Positions 13,974-21,190 of a stretch of DNA of 21,190 nt are shown here, one piece after another (position 1 is the stretch's first letter; every line of letters begins with the position of its first letter). Both the position numbers and the translations under genes were made by a program. The notes below the pieces were generated by a model. That model ran no database searches, had not been told where the DNA came from, and saw nothing but the letters and a program-made list of their open reading frames with translations. The stretch comes from a virus: positions 1 through 21,190 of the IMG/VR virus record IMGVR_UViG_3300048694_000412; one strand, 5' to 3'.

Positions 13974-16454
13974 TTACCCTCCGAACTTGCCGATTACCTC
14001 GGTAAACGATGTACCAGTACGTACTGCAACAAAGTTTAGAGTGATGAAGTTGATCGAACGTGCAGGTTTAATGTAAATATCACCAACAAATTCGTTACGA
14101 TCGATTACCTCAGCAGTGTTGTTTGTAGAATCGCAGACAACGAAGAAGTCTGTAATACCACGACGACCCTGAACATCACGCAGGTAAGGAGTTACCATGC
14201 TCTTAAACAACTGACGAGTGAACTCATCGTTGAATTCGAACAATAGATAATCAGATGCCTTGCTGATTGCTTTCTCAAGAACAATGAACAGACGACGTAC
14301 GTTGATACGATCGAATGCAGATGGCTTTGCTAGAAGAGTCTTATCTCCATATAGAACAGTTCCGCGTCCTGGGAATGTTACAACTGGATTGACTCCAGCC
14401 TTGTATAGTTCGTCACGGTCTGCCTGACGAGGACTATATGCCAACGAAACAATGTTCTTGATCTGGCCACGATTGAATCCGGCAGGAGACCACCATGCAT
14501 CATTTGTATAGTCTGTACGTACGCAAAGACCAGCAGTGTCGCCATTCAATGGAATCCAACGATACATGTCATTGTATCGGTCATACATCTTCTTGTATCC
14601 GCTATCAAGAACACCGTAAGAAGATGATCGCAACTCATTTCTGAATAGAATGATTGCATCTGCTTCATTACCTAGGTTATTGACAACATCGCCCTTCTGA
14701 GGAGATATCAGAGCAATACAATCCATACGAGGCTCACAGATATTATCAATCAAGTAGTTTGCCAGTGTTACAGATCGCGCCTTACCCTGTAGAACAAGTG
14801 AAATGTCGACATCTTCCTTAGACTTGAACAGATCATATGCGTTAAGTAGGTTACCGATTGCGATGTTAGCTTCATCAGCACCATCGTTACCGTAAGCAAG
14901 ACTTAGACTATTAACGTCTAGTGTACTGTCGGTTAGATTAAGTGCAGCTGCAGATGCCGCTCCGGACATATCATTGACAGCATATACATACTGTGAACGA
15001 TCGTTAATTGCTGTACGCCAGTAGTTAACTGCACCGTCAATTGTCTTTGCGTCGGTTGCACGAGATAGGCCACGATAGACTTCTAGGATTTCTCCAGGAA
15101 GACCAGTAAATCCACCATCTTCATCAACAACCACAACATGCATTTCGTCGCTGTTGATCGCGCTGTTGCCAAAGTTGATTACATATTCAGACTGCCCAGG
15201 CGCACCATCAACGACGTTGAAGAACTCCCAGAAACGATTAAATGTAGAGACGTTTGCACTGCTGTAAGTAATATCAACTCCTAGCTTATAAGGCTGCTCG
15301 AAGTTAATCGTGAATGTTGCACGTGGAGTAAACGAAGTTGTGTTTGCAGTTGTGTTAACCGTTGGTGCAGATGTTGTATAAAATGCAGTACTGTTAACAA
15401 CGTTGTTAACAACTAGGTCATCAAGCGAGCTGTTTGCAGAACTACGAAGAATCATACCAGCTGCAACGCCGGCAGTAGTGTTTGCAATAACAAGTGTGTT
15501 GCCGCTAACAGTTGTTACTGTAGCGTTAACAGTTGTCGTACCATGAGTCTGTGTAGCACCAAATTCGGTGATACGCATATACTCAGTACCAATTGAAGTG
15601 TTACCTACTTCAAGTCGGTCTGTTACTCCAACGTCAGTCTTGAATGCAATTGCTGCAGCAAGAAGGTTAGTTGAGTTTGCAGCAAGAATTTCAACCGTAG
15701 CGGTGTTGCTATTTGTTACAATAGGAACAACTGCACGAGTACCGTAGTCTGCAAGATCGATTGTCGACTGATATCCAGATGCATTTGCGCAAACAGAGAC
15801 ACGCAGCGAGTTACCAAGAGCACCGGGATAGCGAGCAACCCAGGTGATGTTAGGATCAAATGATCCATCCATATGTAGGAAATCTTGGTCGTTACGAACA
15901 ATAGCTAGCTCAAGGTTTGCAATAGATCCAGTATTTGCAATAGCAGTGAACGCGGTATTAGAGATAAACTGAATAACGTCGCCAGTTGTATTTGCTAGCG
16001 CCTGTGATCCACTTGCAAGAGTGAATGCAGTGCTGTTAACAATCGACTGAACGGTTGCGCCTGCAACGACACCGCTGTTACCAGAATTGATTACTGTGTA
16101 TCCAGCATGCAGATTCGTTGTGTTCCCCGACGAAAGAATTACTGTACTGTTGCCAGCCTGTACAGTACATGTTGCGCTAGGAGACACACCTGCAGTATTA
16201 GCTGCACGAGAGACATAGAGCTGATTACCATAAGATAGGAACGAAGCGGCCGTGAAGAATGTTTCCGGGTTAAGGTTTGTTGGCTTGCCGTAGCGCTTTA
16301 CTAGATATTGTTCCGAATCAACAAGCGTGCGATGACCAACAGGACCCCATCTGAAAACACCACCGATAGCACCTTCCGTAGTTGATACAGAAGGGATGAT
16401 CCCAGAAAGATCAATCTCTCTTACCAACTTACCAGGTGAAACGAGATTTGCCAT
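13974..16454 (-). CDS. 18: gp18 contractile tail sheath protein with two inserted repeats
   Basis: This is the sheath subunit that contracts to drive the tube through the host envelope. At 826 residues it is much longer than T4 gp18 (659). The N terminus (VSPGKLVREIDLSGIIPSVSTT, GGVFRWGPVG) and the C-terminal half (YSPRQADRDELYKAGVNPVVTFPGRGTVLYGDKTLL, FNDEFTRQLFKSMVTPYLRDVQGRRGI, FITLNFVAVRTGTSF) are classic sheath. Between about 90 and 380 there are two Asn/Ser/Thr-rich beta-type segments (about 96-165 and 305-375) that resemble each other, both with AG-(Y/M) and VVNSTAF/IVNSTAF-type landmarks. They probably form surface-exposed domains like T4 domains I-II. AAAGGGAGAG precedes the ATG. Confidence 0.95.
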   Translation of the reverse strand: MANLVSPGKLVREIDLSGIIPSVSTTEGAIGGVFRWGPVGHRTLVDSEQYLVKRYGKPTNLNPETFFTAASFLSYGNQLYVSRAANTAGVSPSATCTVQAGNSTVILSSGNTTNLHAGYTVINSGNSGVVAGATVQSIVNSTAFTLASGSQALANTTGDVIQFISNTAFTAIANTGSIANLELAIVRNDQDFLHMDGSFDPNITWVARYPGALGNSLRVSVCANASGYQSTIDLADYGTRAVVPIVTNSNTATVEILAANSTNLLAAAIAFKTDVGVTDRLEVGNTSIGTEYMRITEFGATQTHGTTTVNATVTTVSGNTLVIANTTAGVAAGMILRSSANSSLDDLVVNNVVNSTAFYTTSAPTVNTTANTTSFTPRATFTINFEQPYKLGVDITYSSANVSTFNRFWEFFNVVDGAPGQSEYVINFGNSAINSDEMHVVVVDEDGGFTGLPGEILEVYRGLSRATDAKTIDGAVNYWRTAINDRSQYVYAVNDMSGAASAAALNLTDSTLDVNSLSLAYGNDGADEANIAIGNLLNAYDLFKSKEDVDISLVLQGKARSVTLANYLIDNICEPRMDCIALISPQKGDVVNNLGNEADAIILFRNELRSSSYGVLDSGYKKMYDRYNDMYRWIPLNGDTAGLCVRTDYTNDAWWSPAGFNRGQIKNIVSLAYSPRQADRDELYKAGVNPVVTFPGRGTVLYGDKTLLAKPSAFDRINVRRLFIVLEKAISKASDYLLFEFNDEFTRQLFKSMVTPYLRDVQGRRGITDFFVVCDSTNNTAEVIDRNEFVGDIYIKPARSINFITLNFVAVRTGTSFTEVIGKFGG

Positions 16455-16504
16455 GTTATTGCTCTCCCTTTCAGAGTTTTTAGTTATCGTTGTAACTACT
16501 CTAG

Positions 16505-18148
16505 TTATTTAGGGAAAAGTGAATCTTCAGCGGCGATCGTCCATGAGTCGCCACCTTCAACTATATATTGAGTATTTTCAGGCTGAGTTCCATCATCTAC
16601 TCTAAAAGCAATCAAGTCTTGCATAAGTTGTTCGTCTTTTATCTCACGCAATTTGATCAAAGTACTTATGTCTGTTGCTTCTTTAAAGTATCGTTGTTCT
16701 GTAACCCATGCAAACAATACTAGACACATTACTAGATCGTCATGGCAACCTTCTTCCGCAGCATAACTATTGTTCTTCTTAGAAAATGTTGCTAACTCTT
16801 GTATAGTATCAAAGTCATGGACAAGTAGCTGGTCGCCCTCAATTAGTAGTTTGAGCATCGAGCAACCAACGTTCTTGACAGTCTTCGTTGTTCGGATTCC
16901 ACGATCTATTCCTTTGCCATATTGCATCGTTATCCGCTTGCCGGCAGATCCAGCAGAAGCAGTATGTAGAACGTGCTCATACTCATAATCAAAGTACAAT
17001 GTATCTGCTGTCTGCTGACCAATATCGTTAATCTCAACAAGTATACCAGCAGTGTTATATTCCTTACCAATTCGGTTGCATATTTCAGCAAAGTCTGCCG
17101 GTGTTGTCGTGTTATCACGAAACACACATACTTGCTGATAAGGCATCATTGTCACGTCAATTACTTGCAACGCACAATAGTCAAGTCCCTTACCACGCGA
17201 AACGTCCGCAACAGCAAAATAGCTGTGGCCAACAATTGGTTTTTGGTATAAACTGAGGCCATTTTTGTTTGACAACGGTACTTGAGGGACTAGTTGTTGC
17301 AACTTCGTACCAGATATTAGAGTACCAGAAGAACCTAAGTAACGATTTTCGAATTCTTGTGCAAATCGATCTTCATCAAAGTTCATTGCGGCAAGAGTAT
17401 CTTGCTTCCATTTGAGATCTCTTCCGGGGACTGCTTGCCATGGAATTGAGATTAGCTTATAGTTGTTTTGGCCCTGTCTTGCAAGCGACGTTATCTTATA
17501 AAAGTGGTTCAGTCCATTAACTGTACTGATCAGAACAATCTTGGTTGTTTGACCAGATGTGATTGTAGGAAGAACCGACGTAAAGAATTTATCCCACCCT
17601 TCAATAAATGCAGCCTCGTCAATAATCAGCAGGTTGATTGCATAACCACGAATGTTATTTGAGCTCGTTGCAGCTGCAATTACTCGGCTACCATTCTCGA
17701 GCTCAAAAGATCCTTTATTCCATTCGATTACACCCTGCTGCATCCACTTTGGGAGATGCTCATATGCAAGCTGGATACGAGAAAGGATTTCACGGGCAGT
17801 CTCTGCTTTGTTGGCAAGAATAGCAACCGTCTTGTTCTCGTTGAATAGAATGTAGTGAAGAACAATACAAGTAATAGCTGTAGTCTTTCCACTCTGCCGG
17901 GCGCATTCCGCTACAGTATATCTTTCTTTATATACAGTCTCAATAATCTCTTTCTGGTAATCATACAATTCAATTGTCATCAAACCTTTATCGACGTTAA
18001 CAATCGACATGTGGTTTTCTGAGAAATACACAGGGTCACTAGCACACTTAACATACTCTTGGACTAATTCAGGAGTCCACTGTATAGCTACATTTGATCG
18101 TTTAAGTGTACCAGATCCGCGATAGCCACGAAACTCTGGCTTATTCAT
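16505..18148 (-). CDS. 17: gp17 large terminase (packaging ATPase and nuclease)
   Basis: This is the motor that drives DNA into the head and cuts the concatemer. At 547 residues it is just under T4 gp17 (610). ATPase domain: an adenine-binding YDYQ at 62-65, Walker A ARQSGKTT at 83-90, Walker B LLIIDEAA at 173-180, and the coupling motif around ISTVNG at 207-212. RNase H-like nuclease domain: ADVSRGKGLD with D315, EIND with E372, and CHDDLVM with D470/D471, the expected acidic triad. The start overlaps the previous stop (ATGA). Its last codons overlap the CTAAATA element of gene 18. Gene 16 is close upstream but separated from it by an unknown gene. Confidence 0.97.
   Translation of the reverse strand: MNKPEFRGYRGSGTLKRSNVAIQWTPELVQEYVKCASDPVYFSENHMSIVNVDKGLMTIELYDYQKEIIETVYKERYTVAECARQSGKTTAITCIVLHYILFNENKTVAILANKAETAREILSRIQLAYEHLPKWMQQGVIEWNKGSFELENGSRVIAAATSSNNIRGYAINLLIIDEAAFIEGWDKFFTSVLPTITSGQTTKIVLISTVNGLNHFYKITSLARQGQNNYKLISIPWQAVPGRDLKWKQDTLAAMNFDEDRFAQEFENRYLGSSGTLISGTKLQQLVPQVPLSNKNGLSLYQKPIVGHSYFAVADVSRGKGLDYCALQVIDVTMMPYQQVCVFRDNTTTPADFAEICNRIGKEYNTAGILVEINDIGQQTADTLYFDYEYEHVLHTASAGSAGKRITMQYGKGIDRGIRTTKTVKNVGCSMLKLLIEGDQLLVHDFDTIQELATFSKKNNSYAAEEGCHDDLVMCLVLFAWVTEQRYFKEATDISTLIKLREIKDEQLMQDLIAFRVDDGTQPENTQYIVEGGDSWTIAAEDSLFPK
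16506..16512 (-). promoter_or_regulatory. late promoter element CTAAATA before gene 18
   Basis: On the minus strand, CCTAAATAAC overlaps the last codons of gene 17 and lies 51 bases before the gp18 ATG, a longer leader than at the other sites. It shares the core with those before 19, 23 and the endonuclease gene. Confidence 0.7.
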
Positions 18149-19134
18149 TTACTCTCCATCTTCTTTAACTTTGTGTAGTAGTTTGGATCCTCGCCAATAT
18201 GATCACTAGCTATTTCAAATGCAATCTTAGAATTTGATGAATGCTCATGTTCAACTTTGACTCCAGCCTTGAGCTGTTTAACAATATGTGACAAAGGAAC
18301 ACCGTGTTTTGCAGCTAGTTGTGTTGGCGACAACGTCTTTTTGTCAAGAATTGTGCTTTCCATGTAAGTAGATATTCCAGGGACTCCTTTTTTCTTGTTC
18401 CCTTTCCACCGATTGTACCCAACGACGCCAAATTGTCCCCACTTGTAGGCAGTTCCTCCTAATGCTCCTCCGGCAGCAACTGCGACTGGATTTGTCACCC
18501 CTAGTCCTATCATTGCAGCTCGGGTTGCAAGGTTTGCAGCGGTTGTAGTTGATGCGAACGGAACCATGTTTGCTGCTGTGAGGTCAATGTGTTTTTCAAG
18601 TGACTTACGTAGAGAATGACCGGTCTTCCAGTCACGATTAATGTCAGTTATCTTTTTCTTCCAATACGGAGCTGCTGCAACAGACTTGACGACTCCGCCG
18701 CCTATTAGTCCAACCTTAGAGCTCGAGATTGCATCTTTGACTAGCCCAGTGGCAAGACCTATTCCTTCTGCTGCACCACCACCCCATGTGCTGTATGAAG
18801 CTCCAGGGAGCATATTAACATCGCCTATTGGGTCAAACTTATGGGAAGCAGCTTTGAGAAATGAGTTCTTGGTATACTTACCAGCCGGCTTGCCGGTAGA
18901 ATCAACATGCGACCACTGCTGGTCTGCATGCTTATATGTTATATGATGTTCTGGCTTAGCTGCAGCCTGCGCGTCTGAAAATTCCTTATGAGGACCGCTT
19001 ACAATCAGCTTGTCGGCATTGCGCACGTAATAGTGCTCTGCCGGGTTCTTATGAACAAATTTACTTGCTACACGTGTTAGTGTGTCGTCAATCTGTTGTT
19101 TATGTGAACTGACAAACTGCTTAAACGTCTTCAT
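18145..19134 (-). CDS. 329-residue candidate packaged protein: capsid-targeting-like start, Gly/Ala-rich core, DUF5661-like C terminus
   Basis: It begins MKTFKQFVSSHKQQ, near-identical in its first seven positions to the T4 capsid-targeting sequence (MKTYQEF), but lacks the I/L-x-E at residue 10, so it may not be trimmed there. Residues about 110-165 and 195-235 are Gly/Ala-rich and hydrophobic (IGLATGLVKDAI, VGLIGGGVVKSVAAAP, AAMIGLGVTNPVAVAAGGALGG), like membrane-active or amphipathic segments, separated by a basic linker. The C-terminal 55 residues (LAAKHGVPLSHIVKQLKAG, then VEHEHSS...IASDHIGEDPNYYTKL) resemble the DUF5661 family, which has no known function. It sits between the two terminase genes, coupled to gp17 by ATGA, with AAGGG before its ATG. 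An ejected membrane-interacting protein is one possibility (inference). Confidence 0.82.
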   Translation of the reverse strand: MKTFKQFVSSHKQQIDDTLTRVASKFVHKNPAEHYYVRNADKLIVSGPHKEFSDAQAAAKPEHHITYKHADQQWSHVDSTGKPAGKYTKNSFLKAASHKFDPIGDVNMLPGASYSTWGGGAAEGIGLATGLVKDAISSSKVGLIGGGVVKSVAAAPYWKKKITDINRDWKTGHSLRKSLEKHIDLTAANMVPFASTTTAANLATRAAMIGLGVTNPVAVAAGGALGGTAYKWGQFGVVGYNRWKGNKKKGVPGISTYMESTILDKKTLSPTQLAAKHGVPLSHIVKQLKAGVKVEHEHSSNSKIAFEIASDHIGEDPNYYTKLKKMESK

Positions 19135-19528
19135 CTTTGCCCTTTGCTTGAGCTAGCATCTTTTGTAACTCTGCTGTTGTGATAATCAGATTTTGATTGA
19201 CAGTTTGTGGCGCACCATTAGCAAGCCGTGCAGTCGCCTTTGTCTGTTCATCAATATTACGAATCTCAACTAGCTCTTTGTTAGCAGCAACAAGCGACGT
19301 TAACATTTCTGTCAGCACACGATATACGCGGCCATCGCTGCTCTGCTGAGCTAAAAATGCGAGTTCACCAAATGCCTGCTGTCCAACTTCAATAAGCTGT
19401 TCGATGTTTCCTTTAGCAGTCTCAAACTCTGTGTTCCCTTTTGTCATTTGTACCTGTATATTGTTAACAGGTACAAGTGGCGTCAGGTTAAGAGCAGTCG
19501 CTAGTGGATCATTGTTACTTGTGTTCAT
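19121..19528 (-). CDS. 16: gp16 small terminase
   Basis: This is the ring-forming DNA-recognition subunit that regulates the gp17 motor. At 135 residues it is slightly shorter than T4 gp16 (164). The central helical region (FETAKGNIEQLIEVGQQAFGELAFLAQQSSDGRVYRVLTEMLTSLVAANKELVEIRN) matches the T4 pattern of two helices ending in '[27 protein letters not shown]'. The C-terminal part has a PQTVNQNLIITTAELQKML strand-helix, as in relatives. I chose the ATG at 19528, which has GGAG eight bases upstream. The frame can be extended to 19552 but that ATG has no ribosome-binding site. It overlaps the preceding gene by 14 bases. Confidence 0.88.
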   Translation of the reverse strand: MNTSNNDPLATALNLTPLVPVNNIQVQMTKGNTEFETAKGNIEQLIEVGQQAFGELAFLAQQSSDGRVYRVLTEMLTSLVAANKELVEIRNIDEQTKATARLANGAPQTVNQNLIITTAELQKMLAQAKGKDEDV

Positions 19529-19772
19529 CCTCTGGGCTCCAAAATAATTCATGCTGTGATGGAATCAAAACCTGTCCTCTTATAGGAGGGCGAGTTTTGT
19601 CCTTCCATGCATATATATGTCCTGAGTGCGTATGAGCAAGATAAAAGTCCGTACCAACTTTCTTTGACTCTGGCGAAGTCTCCCTTTCAACATATGTAAT
19701 CTGGTTTGGATGCGGCTCCCCACCCCCTTTCATCGAAACAAACTCAATGATGAACTGTTTAAATGATATCAT
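19515..19772 (-). CDS. 85-residue protein with capsid-targeting-like N terminus (candidate internal head protein)
   Basis: It begins MISFKQFIIEFVSMKGGG, matching the T4 internal-protein signal MKTYQEFIAE with an aromatic at 4, F7 and I-x-E at 8-10, an ideal gp21 site. It shares MISF-x-QF with the product of 4968-5159. After the presumed cut a 75-residue protein remains: a Gly/Pro-rich linker, then a compact beta-type body with conserved-looking aromatics (DFYLAHTHSGHIYAWKDK) and an acidic end. Its start overlaps the gp15 stop (ATGA). I do not recognise the body. It lies between genes 15 and 16, where T4 has no gene. Confidence 0.8.
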   Translation of the reverse strand: MISFKQFIIEFVSMKGGGEPHPNQITYVERETSPESKKVGTDFYLAHTHSGHIYAWKDKTRPPIRGQVLIPSQHELFWSPEDEHK

Positions 19773-20578
19773 GACAGCATTACTCCTCCGTTAACATCGT
19801 GGCAGAACCCAAAGTCGTCGTCTACCTCGATAATTGATGTGTTGACAGACAACGAGCTATTCGATGTCGGCGATCCATTAGCTAGTAGTCCTGGCTTGGT
19901 GACAATAGATCCAACGTGGCCATTGCCTGGCGATACATAAAATTCTGTATTGACGATCTTGATGATTGGCTTGTCGACAATTGGCCCATACATCCACCCC
20001 TTCATCGTGAACGACAACGTCCATATAATGTAACGTCTCTCGAGTTCATCACCAGCATAGTTGTCCTGATACGATACGCTATTAAGGACGATTGGAATAT
20101 CCTTCTTTTCGTTCATCTCTGGAATCAGGTCAACAGTGACCGTCCAGTCTGGTGTGAACCGAGGAACGATTTGCTCTATTATTTTTGTCCCATCCTCAAC
20201 AAACTTTGTGTACACATACAGATTGAAGTTGAAATCATATGGAACTGGGTTATACTGACGCATCAGCTTATTTGGGTTAGTTGACTTAACGACGTTGCGG
20301 CCACTCGAGTTTAATTTACGGCGCGCATCGTAGTTCATATTAAGAAACTCGAATGACATACGAGGGAGAGTAATTGCAGTCAATCTCTGGAACTCCGGGT
20401 CCATATCATCACTAACAAAACGCTTGTCCTTGGGTCCGTAGATCAAAGGAACCTTGACAAGCTGCGAGACGTCTCCTCCAGAGGTAGTACGTGTGATATA
20501 TGTATCCTTGAATATGTGGCCAAATACAATGACCATTTTCCGTAGAGTGCCGAAATAGAATGGAGGTGTGCCGAGCAT
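19769..20578 (-). CDS. 15: gp15 tail sheath terminator/proximal tail protein
   Basis: This is the tail terminator that caps tube and sheath and joins them to the neck. At 269 residues it nearly equals T4 gp15 (272). I recognise the N terminus LGTPPFYFGTLRKMVIVFGHIFKDTYI, the following KVPLIYGPKDKRF, LPRMSFEFLNMNYDARRKLN and YNPVPYDFNFNLYVYTKF, all family-typical. The ATG at 20578 overlaps the gene 14 stop (TAATG) and has AAGGAA eight bases upstream, so I reject a 14-residue longer frame starting at 20620. Confidence 0.95.
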   Translation of the reverse strand: MLGTPPFYFGTLRKMVIVFGHIFKDTYITRTTSGGDVSQLVKVPLIYGPKDKRFVSDDMDPEFQRLTAITLPRMSFEFLNMNYDARRKLNSSGRNVVKSTNPNKLMRQYNPVPYDFNFNLYVYTKFVEDGTKIIEQIVPRFTPDWTVTVDLIPEMNEKKDIPIVLNSVSYQDNYAGDELERRYIIWTLSFTMKGWMYGPIVDKPIIKIVNTEFYVSPGNGHVGSIVTKPGLLANGSPTSNSSLSVNTSIIEVDDDFGFCHDVNGGVMLS

Positions 20579-21190
20579 TAATATGGTTCCTTTTCGTTGA
20601 ATGGATTGTGTTCTGCCCAATCGATGATATCAGCAGCCTCATCAGCAATTCGCGTGTTGTCTGCTTCTGGTTCCCACTGTGCGATGTTAGACTCAAACTG
20701 ATCGAGAACAATCAAGTTGCCGTTCTCTGTTAGAAGTGGATGACCATCTTCGCTGACAAGTGCATAATCGACAGCATTGAATGTATGCCGCGGCTGCAAC
20801 TGATCGATTTCGGCAATCCCAGTTCGGAAGATTTCATCACTATACTCGAATAGTTCGCAAGTGATATCATATAACTGCAGCTCACCAAGCTGATAGAAGA
20901 ATGGTTTGTTATCTGCCTGACGAATCTCAAAACACTTTGCATTCATTGGGAAGTATATGATGTCCCCTTCACGAGGCCGAAGAATTTCCGGATGTAGATT
21001 GGTTACTTCTTGTGCAAATCGTCGACGAGCAATCGAGAAGACAAACTGATCACGGACCTCCAGTTGGAACTTCGAGAAGAAGCTTTCTTGCCCAACGAAT
21101 CCAGCATACGATTTCATATAGATTTCTAGAGGAATCGCTTGACCGAATACGCTCTGATCGTCTTCATAGTACAATCCATCAAAGTGTCCT
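20578..21190 (-). CDS. 14: gp14 neck protein (partial, N terminus outside the window)
   Basis: This neck protein connects the portal to the tail terminator. The frame is open to the last base. The codons before the TTG at 21174 read GHFDG, continuing into LYYEDDQSVFGQAIPLEIYMKS, a signature of gp14. Further stretches are ESFFSKFQLEVRDQFVFSIARRRF, LRPREGDIIYFPMNAKCFEI, and FYQLGELQLYDITCELFEYSDE, which have the expected family pattern. About 204 residues are present; T4 gp14 is 256, so roughly the first 50 are missing. The C-terminal part (FNAVDYALVSEDGHPLLTENGNL) is lightly repetitive. Confidence 0.93.
   Translation of the reverse strand, partial: GHFDGLYYEDDQSVFGQAIPLEIYMKSYAGFVGQESFFSKFQLEVRDQFVFSIARRRFAQEVTNLHPEILRPREGDIIYFPMNAKCFEIRQADNKPFFYQLGELQLYDITCELFEYSDEIFRTGIAEIDQLQPRHTFNAVDYALVSEDGHPLLTENGNLIVLDQFESNIAQWEPEADNTRIADEAADIIDWAEHNPFNEKEPY

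Noticed and set aside
19529-19552. Upstream start for gene 16 (eight extra residues)
   Set aside because: No Shine-Dalgarno precedes the ATG at 19552, while the ATG at 19528 has GGAG at good spacing and begins a more family-like sequence.
20579-20620. Upstream extension of gene 15 (14 extra residues)
   Set aside because: It would overlap gene 14 by over 40 bases. The ATG at 20578 has AAGGAA and a TAATG junction, and matches the family N terminus.
1-21190. tRNA genes, CRISPR arrays, introns or auxiliary metabolic genes
   Set aside because: The minus strand is filled by coding sequence with gaps under 110 bases. I saw no cloverleaf, no spaced repeat array, no interrupted gene and no host-type metabolic enzyme. 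No gap without a gene reaches 300 bases.

Overview
This window is the structural and late-replication core of a T4-like myovirus (Straboviridae-like or 'exoT4' marine-type relatives). Every gene I can support lies on the minus strand, packed with 1-20 base overlaps (ATGA, TAATG and TAGTG junctions). Products recognised by motif, length and order are the T4 homologues gp14, 15, 16, 17, 18, 19, 20, 67, 21, 22, 23, probable gp3, UvsY, UvsW, gp55, gp47 and gp46. The arrangement of a compact 14-to-23 block followed by 3-uvsY-uvsW-55-47-46 is, from general knowledge, the layout of cyanophage-type and other marine T4-like phages rather than of T4 itself. There are no tRNAs, photosynthesis or metabolism genes, so the host cannot be read from the window. 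A good sigma-70 promoter before uvsY fits a bacterial host with an ordinary housekeeping sigma.

Layout in transcription order (high to low coordinates). 21190-19769 holds the neck and tail terminator genes 14 (cut by the window edge) and 15. 19772-16505 holds the packaging genes 16 and 17, interleaved with two unfamiliar genes whose proteins begin like T4 capsid-targeting sequences. 16454-12694 holds the tail sheath (18) and tail tube (19), with a GIY-YIG homing endonuclease gene inserted between them. 12674-7200 is the prohead module: portal (20), acidic core protein (67), two unknown genes where T4 has gene 68, prohead protease (21), and the scaffold (22), which is fused in frame behind a 192-residue unknown N-terminal region. 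7149-5782 is the major capsid protein (23), followed by a strong intrinsic terminator. 5680-4968 holds probable gp3 and a third small capsid-targeted-like gene. 4923-1 is the recombination and late-transcription module: uvsY, uvsW, an Sm-like unknown, sigma factor 55, a small unknown, then nuclease subunits 47 and 46 (46 cut by the window edge).

Regulation can be partly read. Copies of a CTAAATA element, one TATAAATA and one variant CTAAGTA lie 25-51 bases before genes 18, the endonuclease gene, 19, 22, 23 and 3. These are probably the late promoters used by the gp55 sigma factor encoded here. The uvsY module instead has a TTGACT-17-TATAGT promoter, so the window contains a visible middle/early versus late boundary.

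The most interesting material is a set of four genes (4968-5159, 9487-9756, 18145-19134, 19515-19772). Their proteins start with versions of the T4 internal-protein signal (MKTYQEFIAE), three of them with a prohead-protease-type I/L-x-E at residue 10. They look like an undescribed set of proteins packaged inside the head. Other notable points are the nested scaffold gene, the sheath protein with two related inserted segments, and the endonuclease gene bracketed by an 8-bp repeat that doubles as a late promoter.
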